A stretch of DNA of 64,000 bases from NCBI GenBank assembly GCA_010024875.1, contig RGFZ01000002.1, forward strand, positions 1-64,000. The letters run 5' to 3'. Positions 43,254 to 53,942 of the stretch are shown here, in pieces. This stretch comes from Oxalobacteraceae bacterium (GTDB lineage: Bacteria > Pseudomonadota > Gammaproteobacteria > Burkholderiales > Burkholderiaceae_D). The translations under genes were made by a program, and so were the position numbers. The notes under the pieces are model-generated. The model saw only the letters and a program-made list of their open reading frames with translations. It did not search any database and was not told the origin of the DNA. The first letter of the stretch is position 1; every line of letters begins with the position of its first letter.

Positions 43254-44648
43254 TCAGTTCAGGCGTAAACGTGCGCTTTTTATCGCCGCAGTGACCTGAT
43301 TTGGCGCAGTGCCGCCGAGATGATTTCGGGCCGCGACCGAGCCCTCGAGCGTCAGCACAGAGTAAACATCCTTATCGATCAGCGGCGAGAATTCCCGCAG
43401 TGCAGCGATAGAAAGTTCGCTCAGATCGCAGGATTTTTGTTCGCAGGCTCGAACAGCCATAGCCACTGCTTCGTGAGCGTCGCGGAATGGCAGGCCCTTC
43501 TTCACCAGATAATCTGCGAGATCAGTTGCCGTTGCATAGCCTTGCAGGGAGGCCGCGCGCATGGGCTCGGCTTTCACGCTGATGCCACCCGCCATATCGG
43601 CAAAGATACGCAACGTATCAATCAGGGTGTCGACGGTATCGAACAATGGCTCTTTGTCCTCCTGGTTATCTTTGTTATAGGCAAGTGGCTGCCCTTTCAT
43701 CAGGGTCAGTAGCGCCATCAGATGGCCATTCACGCGTCCAGTCTTGCCACGCGCAAGCTCTGGTACGTCGGGATTTTTTTTCTGCGGCATGATCGAAGAA
43801 CCTGTACAAAATCGATCAGCAATGTCAATGAAGCCCAGGCGCGGGCTCATCCAGATCACCAGTTCTTCCGACAATCGCGAGACATGCGTCATGACCAGCG
43901 CACCGGCGGCGCAGAATTCGATCGCGAAATCCCGATCCGAGACTGCATCCAGCGAGTTCAGACACACTTCATCGAAGCCAAGGGTCTTTGCGACGCGTTG
44001 GCGGTCAATTGGAAAAGTGGTGCCTGCGAGCGCGGCAGAGCCCAGCGGCAGACGATTGACGCGCTTGCGGCAGTCCAGCATACGCTCGGTATCGCGATTG
44101 AACATCTCCACATAGGCAAGCATATGATGACCAAAGGTGACTGGTTGCGCGACCTGCATGTGCGTGAATCCCGGCAGGATGGTGTCTGCGTGCTTTTCTG
44201 CCAAATCGAGCAGTGCCAGTTGAAATTGCTTCAGCAAGCCGACAATATCGTCTATTGCCGAGCGCAGGTACAGGCGAATGTCGGTCGCGACCTGATCATT
44301 GCGTGAGCGGCCGGTGTGAAGCCGCTTGCCGGCATCACCCACCAGTTCAGTCAGACGCTTCTCGATATTCAGGTGAACATCTTCCAGATCGAGCAGCCAC
44401 TCAAATTTGCCGGCGGCGATCTCGGATTGAATCTGCGACATGCCACGCTGGATATCGTCATAGTCTTGCGCGCTGATGATTTTCTGGTGTGCAAGCATCT
44501 CGGCATGGGCGAGTGAGCCCAGGATATCGACTTCAGCAAGACGGTAATCGAAATACACAGAGGCGGTGTAGCGCTTCACGAGGTCGGAAACCGGCTCGGA
44601 GAAGCGTGCGGACCAAGCCTCATCCTTTTTGGAAAATTGGTCTGACAT
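43254..44648 (-). CDS. argH: Argininosuccinate lyase
   Basis: 464 residues, full length. It splits argininosuccinate into arginine and fumarate in the last step of arginine synthesis. The fumarase/aspartase-family signature [11 protein letters not shown] holds the catalytic Ser loop; [12 protein letters not shown] and the His-bearing [13 protein letters not shown] are also present. Cytoplasmic tetramer. The start follows ppc on the same strand with a 229-base gap, so it probably has its own promoter. Confidence 0.97.
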   Translation of the reverse strand: MSDQFSKKDEAWSARFSEPVSDLVKRYTASVYFDYRLAEVDILGSLAHAEMLAHQKIISAQDYDDIQRGMSQIQSEIAAGKFEWLLDLEDVHLNIEKRLTELVGDAGKRLHTGRSRNDQVATDIRLYLRSAIDDIVGLLKQFQLALLDLAEKHADTILPGFTHMQVAQPVTFGHHMLAYVEMFNRDTERMLDCRKRVNRLPLGSAALAGTTFPIDRQRVAKTLGFDEVCLNSLDAVSDRDFAIEFCAAGALVMTHVSRLSEELVIWMSPRLGFIDIADRFCTGSSIMPQKKNPDVPELARGKTGRVNGHLMALLTLMKGQPLAYNKDNQEDKEPLFDTVDTLIDTLRIFADMAGGISVKAEPMRAASLQGYATATDLADYLVKKGLPFRDAHEAVAMAVRACEQKSCDLSELSIAALREFSPLIDKDVYSVLTLEGSVAARNHLGGTAPNQVTAAIKSARLRLN

Positions 44649-44749
44649 GATGATCGGGTAGACGATGACTAGCTACGATTATAGAGGAAGCAGATATTTA
44701 CCTCGCTGGTGCCGGCCAGGGCATGGCGTTGCGGAAGGCGTAGGCGAGG

Positions 44750-44775
44750 TGGATCCCAGCTTTCGCTGGGAGGAT
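44750..44775. repeat. REP-like short palindrome
   Basis: CCCAGC-TTTC-GCTGGG with GAT/AGGA flanks in the gap between ppc and argH. It has the shape of the common betaproteobacterial dispersed palindrome (C-rich arm, TTT(T/C) loop, G-rich arm). A related element lies at 55984. Confidence 0.5.
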
Positions 44776-44877
44776 GTTTTTGGCGGAGTAGGCTTTACAC
44801 CGACATCTAAGCGGAAGCTCGGGCCCAGGACATGGAAAAACCTTTGGTCCGAGCGCCTGCACCAAGGATGCTGTCGA

Positions 44878-47712
44878 TCAGCCGGTATTCCTGAGCCCCG
44901 CCGCAATACCATTGATCGACAAATGGATACCACGATGTACGCGAATGTCAGTCTCGCGTCCTTGCTCTTTCCAGCTGCGATGGCGTTTGATCAGTTCGAC
45001 CTGCAAGTGATTCAGCGGGTCAAGGTAGGCGAAACGGTTTTTGATAGAACGTGCCAGCGTGGGGTTGTTTGCCAGCCGCTCTTTCGAGCCTGTAATCATC
45101 GACAGGCATTCAGTGCTTAACTCCAGCTCAGCGGTAATACGCTTGAAAATTGCATTGCGCAGCTTCTTGTCAGCCACCAAGCCGGAATACCGCGATGCCA
45201 CGGCAAGGTCGGTCTTGGATAGCACCATGTCCATGTTGGATAACAGCGTAGAGAAAAACGGCCAGTCGCGGAACATCGTTTTCAGGGTCGCTAGTTTTTT
45301 CGCTCTCGCGGCGCTGCTGTCATCGGATAGCCAAGCCTCTACCGCACTGCCAAAACCGTACCAGCCCGGCAGTAGAAGCCGGCATTGTCCCCATGAGAAG
45401 CCCCAGGGAATGGCGCGCAGATCTTCAATGCGACGGGTCGATTTACGCGATGCGGGTCGCGAGCCGATGTTCAGTTCGGCGATCTCGGAGATGGGGGTGG
45501 CGGAGAAAAAATAATCCGTGAAACCAGGTGTTTCATAAACCAGATCGCGATACGCGCGATAAGCGTGACTTGACAGTGAATCCATCACTTGCTCGAACCC
45601 TTCACGCTGCTGCGCCCGCTTGCCGTCCGTTTGCAGCGGCGTCAGGCTGGCCTCGATCACGGCAGCCACGACCAGTTCAAGGTTGCGACGACCGATTTCG
45701 GGGTTGGAGAATTTGGAGGCGATGATTTCTCCCTGCTCGGTCAGCCGGAACTGGCCGTTCACAGTGCCCGCAGGTTGCGCCAGAATCGCCTCGTGACTCG
45801 GTCCACCGCCACGGCCCACCGTGCCGCCCCGGCCATGGAATAGTCTGAGCTTCACGCCATGATGCTCAAACACTTTGACCAGTGCCACCTCGGCTTTGTA
45901 CAGCTCCCAGTTCGAGGTGAGGAAACCGCCATCCTTGTTCGAATCAGAGTAACCGAGCATGACTTCCTGTAGTTCCCTTTGCTGCCGCACCAGCGCACGC
46001 ACAGATGGCATACCCAACCAGCTATCCATGATCGATGGCGCATTCCGCAAGTCGGGGATCGTCTCGAACAGCGGAATCACCATCAGCTGGGCTTGTGATG
46101 GTTCGCCGTGCCCAGATATACGCATGAGGCCGGTTTCTTTTTGTAGTAGCAGAACTTCCAGCAGGTCGGATACGGTTTCTGTATGAGAGATGATGTAGTT
46201 GCGAATCGCGCGCGCACCGAATTGTTCACGCACAAGACGCGCCATCTTGAGAACGGCAAGTTCGGACACCGTTTCGTCAGAGTAAGTTAGGTAGGGCGAG
46301 CGCAGCAGACGCGGCTGGGACAGCTCGGATAACAAAAGCGCAATCTTGTCTTCTTCGGATAATGCGGAGTAATCAGCGCAAACGCCAGCTTCTCGGAACA
46401 ACTCAGTCAGCACCCGATCGTGTACATCGGAACTTTGCCGCATGTCGAGCGTCGCCAGGTGAAAGCCGAAAATATCTGCAGCGCGGCGAAGCGTATTCAG
46501 TCGCGGACGCGTCATCGCCAGTCCATGATTTGCGCGCAGCGAATCGCTGATCACATCCAGATCAGCAGTGAATTCGCTGATGTGATTGTAAGGAGCCAGC
46601 GCAGAGACTTCTTGTCGCAAGATGTTGGTTACGCCCAGTTTACGTGCGGTAGCGGCGAGGCGGGCATACACCGTGATCAGCGCACGCCGATATGGCTCGT
46701 CAGTACGATGCGGTGAGTTATCCGGTGAGGCATCCGCCATCGCCTCGAGCTCTGGGCTGACCGATACCAGTAGCGTGGAAATTGAGAGTTCAGCGCCCAG
46801 CGCATGTACCTCGTCGAGATAAAAATCCAGAATTGTTGTCGACTGGCGCGACATCGCGCGCGACATGGTCGAGGCATTCACGTTCGGATTACCATCGCGA
46901 TCGCCACCGATCCAACTACCCATCTGAATAAAGGGCTGCATCGACAGGTGCTTGGAGTGGGGATATTGCTGCGTAAACTCGTGTTCGATGTCTTCCATCA
47001 GACCCGGAAGTTCGCGCAGAAAAGTGATCCGGTAATACGACAACGCATTTTCGATCTCGTCATCGACCGTGAGCTTCGAGTAACGAAGCATGCGCGTCTG
47101 CCACAACTTGGTAATTTCTGCGTGGAGTAACTGCGTATTGCGATTCCTCTCTGAGGCAGTTAGGGGAAGGTCGCGCGCCGCGAGTAGCCGAGCGATCTCG
47201 CGTCCGGCATCGAGAATACTTTTTCTCTGAACTTCGGTCGGATGCGCAGTGAGCACGGGCGAGATCAGTGCGTCATTAAAGAATGATTGCACCGCTTTTC
47301 CAGTCACGCCCGCCGCATCTAGTTTGGATAACGTTGCCGCAACGCTGCCCGGTTGCGGCGCCGAACCGGCGATCAGATGAGCTCGGCGGCGGCGATTGTG
47401 GTGCTGGTCTTCAGCGATATTGGCGAGATGAGAAAAATAGGAAAATGCTCTCACCACTGAATTGGTCTGGTCTCGGGTCAGTTTCTTCAGCAGCTTGTCG
47501 AGGTCCGCGCCGGCGGCCGCATCGGATTCGCGGCGAAAACGAACAGCGGTTTGCCGAATGGTTTCAACAATCTCGAACACCGCTTCGCCTTCCTGATGCC
47601 GGACAACGTCGCCGAGCAAGCGGCCCAGCAGGCGGATGTCTTCTCTCAGCGGAGCATCTTTATCCTGAGTTTTTCTTTGAGGTGGAGCTGCTGCTTTCTT
47701 TTTGATGGCCAT
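44878..47712 (-). CDS. ppc: Phosphoenolpyruvate carboxylase
   Basis: 944 residues, full length. It carboxylates phosphoenolpyruvate with bicarbonate to oxaloacetate, refilling the TCA cycle. Catalytic His in VLTAHPTEVQRKS (about 155), Lys/Arg region in MLGYSDSNKDGGFL, the FHGRGGTVGRGGGPSHEAI loop and the C-terminal MTGSKERLANNPTL region are all intact. The N-terminal extension is Lys/Ala-rich (about 20 residues). It diverges from hemC with 165 bases between starts. Confidence 0.97.
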   Translation of the reverse strand: MAIKKKAAAPPQRKTQDKDAPLREDIRLLGRLLGDVVRHQEGEAVFEIVETIRQTAVRFRRESDAAAGADLDKLLKKLTRDQTNSVVRAFSYFSHLANIAEDQHHNRRRRAHLIAGSAPQPGSVAATLSKLDAAGVTGKAVQSFFNDALISPVLTAHPTEVQRKSILDAGREIARLLAARDLPLTASERNRNTQLLHAEITKLWQTRMLRYSKLTVDDEIENALSYYRITFLRELPGLMEDIEHEFTQQYPHSKHLSMQPFIQMGSWIGGDRDGNPNVNASTMSRAMSRQSTTILDFYLDEVHALGAELSISTLLVSVSPELEAMADASPDNSPHRTDEPYRRALITVYARLAATARKLGVTNILRQEVSALAPYNHISEFTADLDVISDSLRANHGLAMTRPRLNTLRRAADIFGFHLATLDMRQSSDVHDRVLTELFREAGVCADYSALSEEDKIALLLSELSQPRLLRSPYLTYSDETVSELAVLKMARLVREQFGARAIRNYIISHTETVSDLLEVLLLQKETGLMRISGHGEPSQAQLMVIPLFETIPDLRNAPSIMDSWLGMPSVRALVRQQRELQEVMLGYSDSNKDGGFLTSNWELYKAEVALVKVFEHHGVKLRLFHGRGGTVGRGGGPSHEAILAQPAGTVNGQFRLTEQGEIIASKFSNPEIGRRNLELVVAAVIEASLTPLQTDGKRAQQREGFEQVMDSLSSHAYRAYRDLVYETPGFTDYFFSATPISEIAELNIGSRPASRKSTRRIEDLRAIPWGFSWGQCRLLLPGWYGFGSAVEAWLSDDSSAARAKKLATLKTMFRDWPFFSTLLSNMDMVLSKTDLAVASRYSGLVADKKLRNAIFKRITAELELSTECLSMITGSKERLANNPTLARSIKNRFAYLDPLNHLQVELIKRHRSWKEQGRETDIRVHRGIHLSINGIAAGLRNTG

Positions 47713-47877
47713 GGCGGTGGTGTGCTTTCAGCGTCGAATGGGGCGACCCGGATTTTGGTCAGGTCGCGCAGAGGTCGCGTGATAGAATTCAACGATTATT
47801 TTTCAGCAATGACGAGCAGGTCGAAAGCTGTGCGAACCACGCGCAGCTAACCCGAAACAAAGAGTAGAGAGGCCGCG

Positions 47878-48816
47878 TTGAACTCATCATTTTCCGGAAA
47901 GCTGGTCATTGCGTCACGTGAGAGCCGTCTGGCCATGTGGCAGGCTGAAACGGTTCGGGCGCGCTTACTTCAATTATATCCCCACAGTACAGTAGAGATT
48001 CTTGGCATGACGACTCGAGGCGATCAGATTCTGGATCGCACCCTGTCCAAGGTGGGCGGCAAGGGTCTGTTCGTCAAAGAGCTGGAAGTCGCGATGCAAG
48101 AGGGTGCGGCCGACTTGGCAGTGCACTCGCTCAAAGATGTACCAATGGAGCTGCCCGAAGGTTTCGAGCTGGCTGCCGTGCTCGAGCGCGAGGATCCTCG
48201 CGATGCCTTCGTGTCCAACCAATACCAGAGCCTTGCCGATCTGCCTGCTGGTGCCATTATCGGCACCAGCAGCCTCCGTCGTCAGGCTCTGATAGCCGCG
48301 CGCTTTCCTCAACTGCTGATCCAGCCGCTGCGCGGTAATCTCGATACGCGTCTGGCCAAGCTCGATCGCGGCGAATACGCTGCCATCATTCTTGCAGCGG
48401 CGGGCCTGAAGCGGCTGGGCATGGCTGAACGCATTCGCAGTTTCATCGAACCCGATGACAGCCTTCCCGCGCCGGGTCAGGGTGCGATGGCCATCGAAAT
48501 ACCTTCTGGTCGCAGCGATCTGCAGGACTTGCTGGCGCCGCTGAACCACACGGATACTGAACTCGCCGTACGCGCCGAACGCACGCTTTCGCGCAGTTTT
48601 GGCGGCAGTTGCCAGGTACCGCTGGCGGCCTTCGCCACTGTGAACAAAGATGCAATGCGCTTACGCGCGATGGTAGCCACGCCCGACGGCAAGCGGATCG
48701 CCCGTGCCGAGATCAGCGGGTCGGCAGCGACACCCGAGGCCTTGGGCCAGGAGATTGCTCGTGTGCTGGAGGCGCAGGATGCGCAATCGATTCTCGCTGC
48801 TTGCAAGACCGAGTAA
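47878..48816 (+). CDS. hemC: Hydroxymethylbilane synthase (porphobilinogen deaminase)
   Basis: 312 residues from a TTG start with GAGAGG upstream. It links four porphobilinogens into hydroxymethylbilane on the dipyrromethane cofactor. The cofactor Cys is in [12 protein letters not shown] (about 244); [11 protein letters not shown] and [23 protein letters not shown] are the usual substrate-binding stretches. First gene of hemC-hemD-hemX-hemY, an intact haem pathway unit. Confidence 0.97.
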   Translation: MNSSFSGKLVIASRESRLAMWQAETVRARLLQLYPHSTVEILGMTTRGDQILDRTLSKVGGKGLFVKELEVAMQEGAADLAVHSLKDVPMELPEGFELAAVLEREDPRDAFVSNQYQSLADLPAGAIIGTSSLRRQALIAARFPQLLIQPLRGNLDTRLAKLDRGEYAAIILAAAGLKRLGMAERIRSFIEPDDSLPAPGQGAMAIEIPSGRSDLQDLLAPLNHTDTELAVRAERTLSRSFGGSCQVPLAAFATVNKDAMRLRAMVATPDGKRIARAEISGSAATPEALGQEIARVLEAQDAQSILAACKTE

Positions 48817-48830
48817 GGCGTGAAACAGGC

Positions 48831-49604
48831 TTGAAGAAGACGCCCGTCGTCATTACCCGTCCGCTGGCTCAGGCCGAGCCACTCGCCGCCCGGCTGTCCG
48901 CGCAATCCATCGATGCCCGTGTTTTCCCGCTGCTTGACATCCAGCCACTGCCGGATTCGGGCGCGCTGAGAGCCGCGCTTACCCGTCTGACTGACTACGC
49001 CATGGTGGCCTTCGTCAGCCCGAATGCGATCGATGCCGCCTTCGCGTACCTGACCGTATGGCCAGCGGGCGTGATCGCTGCAGTGGTTGGCGATGGCAGC
49101 CGGCAGGCGCTGGCACGGCACGGCGTGACTGACGCGACTGCCCGGGTCGTCAGTCCGGCCGACACTCGCCGCACCGACTCCGAAACACTCGTGGAGGTGT
49201 TGGACTTACCCTCGCTCGCCGGCAAAAAGGTGCTGATCGTGCGCGCCGAGACCGGGCGCGAGCTGCTCGCCGACCGTTTGCGGGAAGCTGGCGTGACCGT
49301 GGAACAGATCGCGGCTTACCGACGTAGTTCACCTGTGATGGACAAGGCACGCCGCCAGCAGCTGCAAGACCTGATTGCCGAGGACTGCGACTGGGTCATC
49401 ACCAGCTCGGAGGCGCTGCGTTATCTGAAATCTGCCGCACTCGAGGCGTGCGGAGACAAGGGCTGGGCGCGTCTGCGCGAGGCTTGCCTGATTGTCCCGC
49501 ACGAGCGTATCGCTGAAACTGCTCGCGAGCTCGAATTTGCTGTCGTGATTCAGACGGTTTCAGGCGACGAAGCCTTGATCGGCGCGATACAATCGCGTCC
49601 ATGA
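48831..49604 (+). CDS. hemD: Uroporphyrinogen-III synthase
   Basis: 257 residues from a TTG at 48831, 14 bases after hemC; the open frame further upstream overlaps hemC in another frame. It closes the linear tetrapyrrole with ring inversion. Family features: VVITRPLAQAEPLAARL at the start, FVSPNAIDAAF, GDGSRQAL and WVITSSEALRYL. Its stop overlaps the hemX start (ATGA), so the two are coupled. Confidence 0.94.
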   Translation: MKKTPVVITRPLAQAEPLAARLSAQSIDARVFPLLDIQPLPDSGALRAALTRLTDYAMVAFVSPNAIDAAFAYLTVWPAGVIAAVVGDGSRQALARHGVTDATARVVSPADTRRTDSETLVEVLDLPSLAGKKVLIVRAETGRELLADRLREAGVTVEQIAAYRRSSPVMDKARRQQLQDLIAEDCDWVITSSEALRYLKSAALEACGDKGWARLREACLIVPHERIAETARELEFAVVIQTVSGDEALIGAIQSRP

Positions 49605-50887
49605 GCGAACCGTCCACTCCAACTTCGTCAGTTTCGCCGCCGGAGCCGGTGGCGACAAGCGCAGCCCCGGCGAGCGCCGCTCATGCCGCCGCGCCCGCCG
49701 CGCCCGCAGAGCCCGCACCTCCTGAAGTATTGACGACCCCCTCGGCCGCACCTTCCACGGAAGGCGACCCTCACACGCCTGCCGCTTCGGGAGCCAGCCG
49801 CTGGCGCGGATGGCAGCTACGCATGCCCGTATCACTTGAAAACCGTGAGTCGCGGCAGAGGCTGGCCATAGGCCTGTTGATCTTTCTGCTGGCCCTGCAG
49901 TGGTGGACTTCGCGCACCGATATCAGTGACTTGCGCCGTGAACTTGCCCAGCGGCTGCAGTCCGGCGAAAACCTGAACACCCAGACCAAGCTGATCGCCA
50001 ATCGCGTCGACGATGAGGTCAAGGCGCTCCAAGGCAAGGTGGCGGTGCTGGAAGCCAAGCAGGTCGAGTCGCAAGGCCAGCAGCTGGCGCTGGAGCAGCT
50101 ATACCAAGATCTGGCAAAAAATCGCGACGATTGGGCGCTGGCCGAGGTTGAGCAAGTACTGTCAACGGCCAGCCAGCAGTTGCAACTGGCCGGCAATGTG
50201 CGTGGTGCGCTGATCGCCTTACAAAATGCTGATGCACGACTGTCTCGAGCTGATCGCCCTCAATTTATTGCCGTGCGGCGTGCGATTGCGCGCGACGTCG
50301 ATAATCTCAAGAGCTTGCCGAGCGTCGATCTGACCGGTATTGCGGTGCGCATCGATGCGCTGATCGGGCAGGTGGATCTGATTCCATTACTGTCTGATGA
50401 AAAGCCATTTGTCGTCGCACCCTCGCCGAAATCAAAACTCTCCAAAGATGCCATCAAGGATTCTGGCAAAGAGGGCAGGGACGCCAAATCCAGCGCGGTA
50501 GATGACTGGCGCACTGCGTTATTGCAGCGCTGGACGGCTTGGAGCAGCGAGCTGTGGAATGAGATTCGTCAATTGGTGCGAGTGCGCTCGGTGAACAACC
50601 CTGAAGCGCTGCTGCTCTCTCCGGAGGAAGCATTCTTCGCGCGCGAGAACCTCAAGCTTCGCTTGCTGAATGCGCGCATGGCACTGTTATCGCGCAATGA
50701 CTCTGCCTTCCGCAGCGATCTGCTGGAAGCTGATCGCGCGCTGCTGCGCTATTTCGATACGCGTGCAAGGCAGACCCAGGCAGCGCATGAAATCATCCGG
50801 CAGTTGCAGGACAGCGTGCTGAATATCGACATGCCTACGCTGTCACACAGCCTCGCTGCCGTGCGTCAATCGCGTTCGCGGCCCTGA
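49601..50887 (+). CDS. hemX: HemX-like membrane protein (uroporphyrinogen-III C-methyltransferase-type family)
   Basis: 428 residues. Residues 1-70 are Pro/Ala/Thr-rich and probably unstructured; one transmembrane helix follows (about 87-103), then a coiled coil (about 115-165) and a helical periplasmic domain. Despite the family name there is no methyltransferase motif. HemX/HemY pairs accompany hemC/D in many proteobacteria; their role in tetrapyrrole metabolism is poorly defined. Overlaps hemD; hemY follows after 14 bases. Confidence 0.92.
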   Translation: MSEPSTPTSSVSPPEPVATSAAPASAAHAAAPAAPAEPAPPEVLTTPSAAPSTEGDPHTPAASGASRWRGWQLRMPVSLENRESRQRLAIGLLIFLLALQWWTSRTDISDLRRELAQRLQSGENLNTQTKLIANRVDDEVKALQGKVAVLEAKQVESQGQQLALEQLYQDLAKNRDDWALAEVEQVLSTASQQLQLAGNVRGALIALQNADARLSRADRPQFIAVRRAIARDVDNLKSLPSVDLTGIAVRIDALIGQVDLIPLLSDEKPFVVAPSPKSKLSKDAIKDSGKEGRDAKSSAVDDWRTALLQRWTAWSSELWNEIRQLVRVRSVNNPEALLLSPEEAFFARENLKLRLLNARMALLSRNDSAFRSDLLEADRALLRYFDTRARQTQAAHEIIRQLQDSVLNIDMPTLSHSLAAVRQSRSRP

Positions 50888-50901
50888 ACCGGCGGGCGGA
50901 T

Positions 50902-52104
50902 ATGCGTTTCTTCATCTGGCTACTGATTCTGTTTGCATCCGCCATCGGCCTGGCCGTCATGGCGCGCTTCAATCCGGGCAATGTGGTGCTGTTTTATCCG
51001 CCCTATCGCGTTGATCTCTCGCTGAATTTCTTCATCGTGCTGCTGGTCCTCGTCTTTGCGCTGCTGCTGGCTATTGTGACTGCTATCAGGGCGACGCTGG
51101 CAATGCCGCGCCGGGTCGAACAATATCGCGCCACACGGCAGCTGCGTGAGTCAGGTCGCGCTCTGAATGAGGCGCTGCAAAGCTTTCTGGAGGGGCGTTT
51201 TGGTCGTTCGGAGAAACTGGCCGAGCGCGCATTGCTCTCTCCCGACCATGCTGGACTGGCGGCGCTGATCGGTGCGCGAGCAGCGCAACGCTTACAGCAA
51301 CCGTCGCGTCGCGATGACTGGCTGGAGAAAGCCCATATCGATGACAGCCTTCGCACCGCGCGGCTGATGACGACGGTCGAATTGCTGGCAGAGGATATTA
51401 AAGAAACGGATGTGGCGCTCGAAGCACTTCAGGCGTTGAACAATGCAGGCATACGTCACACGCAAGCTCTCAAGCTCGCGCTCAAGGTGCACCAAAATGC
51501 GCGCAACTGGCCCGAGGTACTGCGGCTGGTTCGACTGCTGGACAAGCATAAGTCGCTGCATCCGACGCTGTCCCGCCGGCTGCGCGACATGGCCTACGAG
51601 GCACTCATGCCTAAGGCCAGCGAAGACCCCGAGTCTCTCAAGTTGTTATGGTCAAAGGTTCCGACTGAAGACCGGCACAGCGCGGTCGTGGCGGTTCAGG
51701 CAGCGAGCGCCTTCATGAAGATCGGTCAACAGATCGAGGCAGCTGCCATCATTGAGAACGCGCTCGCCGCTCAGTGGGATCCGCGGTTGCTGCGTGCCTA
51801 TCGCCAATGTGCAGCACCCGAAGGTTCTGCGACGCTGTTGAAACAAATCGAGCATTGCGAGCACTGGTTGCGCGAGCGGCCTAACGACACCGACATCGCG
51901 CTTGCGTTGGGCGTGCTGTGCTTCCGACAGAAGCTGTGGGGCAAGGCGCAGCGACATCTCGAACAATCCCTGTCGGGCGGCGATCTCGCGATTCGTCAGG
52001 AGGCTCATCTGCGGCTTGCGCAACTGCATGAGGCACTCAATCAAACCGAGGCCGCAGCAGAACATTATCGTCGGTGCGCCCTCACTACGCAGCAGACCGC
52101 GTAG
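50902..52104 (+). CDS. hemY: HemY-like TPR protein
   Basis: 400 residues. Two N-terminal helices (about 3-20 and 40-62) and then a long alpha-helical region of TPR type (about 85-390). Family marks: VLFYPPYRVDLSLNFFIVLL and the RRVEQYRATRQLRESGRALNEALQSFLEGRFGRSEK-like stretch split across residues 70-105. This is the proteobacterial HemY, not the Bacillus protoporphyrinogen oxidase of the same name. Last gene of the hem operon. Confidence 0.92.
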   Translation: MRFFIWLLILFASAIGLAVMARFNPGNVVLFYPPYRVDLSLNFFIVLLVLVFALLLAIVTAIRATLAMPRRVEQYRATRQLRESGRALNEALQSFLEGRFGRSEKLAERALLSPDHAGLAALIGARAAQRLQQPSRRDDWLEKAHIDDSLRTARLMTTVELLAEDIKETDVALEALQALNNAGIRHTQALKLALKVHQNARNWPEVLRLVRLLDKHKSLHPTLSRRLRDMAYEALMPKASEDPESLKLLWSKVPTEDRHSAVVAVQAASAFMKIGQQIEAAAIIENALAAQWDPRLLRAYRQCAAPEGSATLLKQIEHCEHWLRERPNDTDIALALGVLCFRQKLWGKAQRHLEQSLSGGDLAIRQEAHLRLAQLHEALNQTEAAAEHYRRCALTTQQTA

Positions 52105-52174
52105 TAGATTTTCAAACAGGCACTGATCCGTCCGTCATGATCCTTGCAGTAAGGAAGCGGCAAGCAGGCCGGGC

Positions 52175-52180
52175 TATAAT
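52175..52180 (+). promoter_or_regulatory. Candidate -10 box of ppa
   Basis: Perfect TATAAT 40 bases before the ppa ATG. No good -35 at 16-18 bases upstream, so confidence is limited. Confidence 0.4.
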
Positions 52181-52219
52181 CTCGGGCTTTGGTTTTTATT
52201 TACAACTCCTGAGGTCAAG

Positions 52220-52768
52220 ATGAGTTTGAACCTGGTACCGGCTGGCCGTGACTTGCCGAATGATTTCAATGTGGTGATCGAGATCCCGATGAACGCTGAT
52301 CCGATCAAATATGAAGTGGACAAAGAATCTGGCGCGATTTTCGTCGACCGCTTCATGGGTACGTCGATGCATTACCCGTGTAACTACGGTTATGTTCCAC
52401 ACACGATCGCAGACGATGGCGACCCCGTTGATGTGCTGGTGATTACGCCTTTCCCGTTGCTCCCCGGCGTGGTTGTACGCTGCCGTCCCATTGGTGTCTT
52501 GAAAATGCAGGACGAATCCGGCGGTGATGCGAAGGTGCTGGCCGTGCCTGTGGACAAAGTGCTACCAATCTACACGCACTGGCAAAAACCCAGCGATATG
52601 AACGACCTTCGTCTGCAGCAGATACAGCATTTCTTTGAGCACTACAAAGATCTCGAACCCGGAAAATGGGTGAAGGTCGATGGTTGGTACGGCCCGGAAG
52701 AGGCTCGTGACGAGATCATGAGCGGTGTCGAGAACTACAAGAAAGCAGCCAGCAAACCTAATTTCTGA
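52220..52768 (+). CDS. ppa: Inorganic pyrophosphatase (family I)
   Basis: 182 residues, full length; GAGGT ribosome site. It hydrolyses pyrophosphate released by biosynthesis. The metal-binding signature [10 protein letters not shown] is intact, with [19 protein letters not shown] and the Lys/Tyr residues of [11 protein letters not shown]. Cytoplasmic hexamer in known relatives. Own promoter and terminator, so a single-gene unit. Confidence 0.97.
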   Translation: MSLNLVPAGRDLPNDFNVVIEIPMNADPIKYEVDKESGAIFVDRFMGTSMHYPCNYGYVPHTIADDGDPVDVLVITPFPLLPGVVVRCRPIGVLKMQDESGGDAKVLAVPVDKVLPIYTHWQKPSDMNDLRLQQIQHFFEHYKDLEPGKWVKVDGWYGPEEARDEIMSGVENYKKAASKPNF

Positions 52769-52794
52769 GTTGTCATTCGTCGTTCTCCACCGAG

Positions 52795-52817
52795 GGCGCC
52801 GCATGCGGCGCCTTTTT
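52795..52817 (+). terminator. Rho-independent terminator after ppa
   Basis: GGCGCCGC/GCGGCGCC hairpin with TTTTT after it, 27 bases after the stop. The complementary side has an A/T run too, so it may also serve the convergent acyltransferase gene. Confidence 0.9.
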
Positions 52818-52827
52818 CATGATCGCG

Positions 52828-53841
52828 TCATCGTTGCGCAGCACGAAACGGATTGCGCTCATTGAGCTCATCGACATAGGCGCTGATGCCTTCGCCTTCG
52901 CGCGCGAGAAAGCGTTCGACCGCATCCGAAAAATCAGGATGCGAGAGCCAGTGAGCAGACCACGTCTGTTGCGGCAGGAAACCACGTGCCATTTTGTGCT
53001 CGCCCTGAGCGCCACCCTCGAACGCAGCAATCTTTTGCTCGATGCAGAATTCCAGCGGTTGGTAGTAGGCTGTCTCGAAATGCAGGCAAGGGTGATGCTC
53101 AACCGCGCCCCAATAGCGACCGTAGAGCGCCTGCTGATCGTGAATCAGCAGCGATGAGGCAATTGGTTTACCCTCCCGTTCCGCTATGACGAGAAGAATA
53201 TTCTCTGGCATCGCTTCGCCGATTCGCAGAAAAAAATCCAGATTCAGATAGGGTGTCGAGTAGTGCGCACGGTAGGTATGGTCATAGCAGCGCTTGAAGA
53301 ACTTCCAGTCCGCCTCTGTCGCATCGGTACCGGGCAGGCGCCGCATTGAGATACCCGCCTCGGCAACCTTGCGTCGCTCGGCACGGATGTTTTTGCGTTT
53401 TTTTTGCTCCAGCGTTGACAGGAACTGCTCGAAGTGGTCGTAGCCATCGTTTTGCCAGTGAAACTGCACACCTTTACGCAGCATGAAACCGGCGTCTTGC
53501 AGCAACCGGGCCTCGGTTTCAGGGGGATACAGAATATGCGTGGATGACAGGCGGCTGGCTTCCTGCACACCCAGCAAGGCAGTAATCAATGCAGCGCGCG
53601 CCTGATCATCTGTTGCCAGCAAACGGCTACCCGTAATCGGGGTAAACGGTATCGCCGACAACAGTTTCGGGTAGTACTCCAGCCCATTGCGTCGGTAGGC
53701 ATCTGCCCATGCCCAGTCGAACACATATTCACCATAAGAGTGCAACTTTGCATACATTGGCAGTGCAGCGAGCAGCACATCGTCCTGCCACAGACTCAGG
53801 TATTGCGGCTGCCAGCCTGCGAACTCATCAGCGCATCCCAA
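52828..53841 (-). pseudogene. GNAT-fold N-acyltransferase of the COG3146 family, 5' end deleted
   Basis: The open frame gives 337 residues from a TTG at 53841; relatives are about 380. From GWQPQYL on, it matches well: SYGEYVFDWAWADAYRR, YYPKLLSAIPFTPITGSRLL, KKRKNIRAERRKV. The normal N-terminal start (TRILSSLSEAGAPAWDAL) is encoded just upstream (53890-53820) in a different frame. About 25 codons that should lie between (usually with NPFL-HAFL-ALE) are missing. So a deletion of about 75 bases has put the two parts out of frame. Members of the family have an acyltransferase fold but no settled substrate. Confidence 0.8.
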
Positions 53842-53942
53842 GCTGGTGCCCCGGCCTCGCTGAGACTGGACAGTATGCGCGTGCGATAATTCCGGTTTTG
53901 CAGAATTGCCCTTTCAGAAGCGTCTTTGAAGCGACTTTATCG

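Noticed and set aside
44665..45120. 151-codon plus-strand frame over the argH-ppc gap
   Set aside because: Mostly antisense to the end of ppc and across a palindromic repeat; no protein features.
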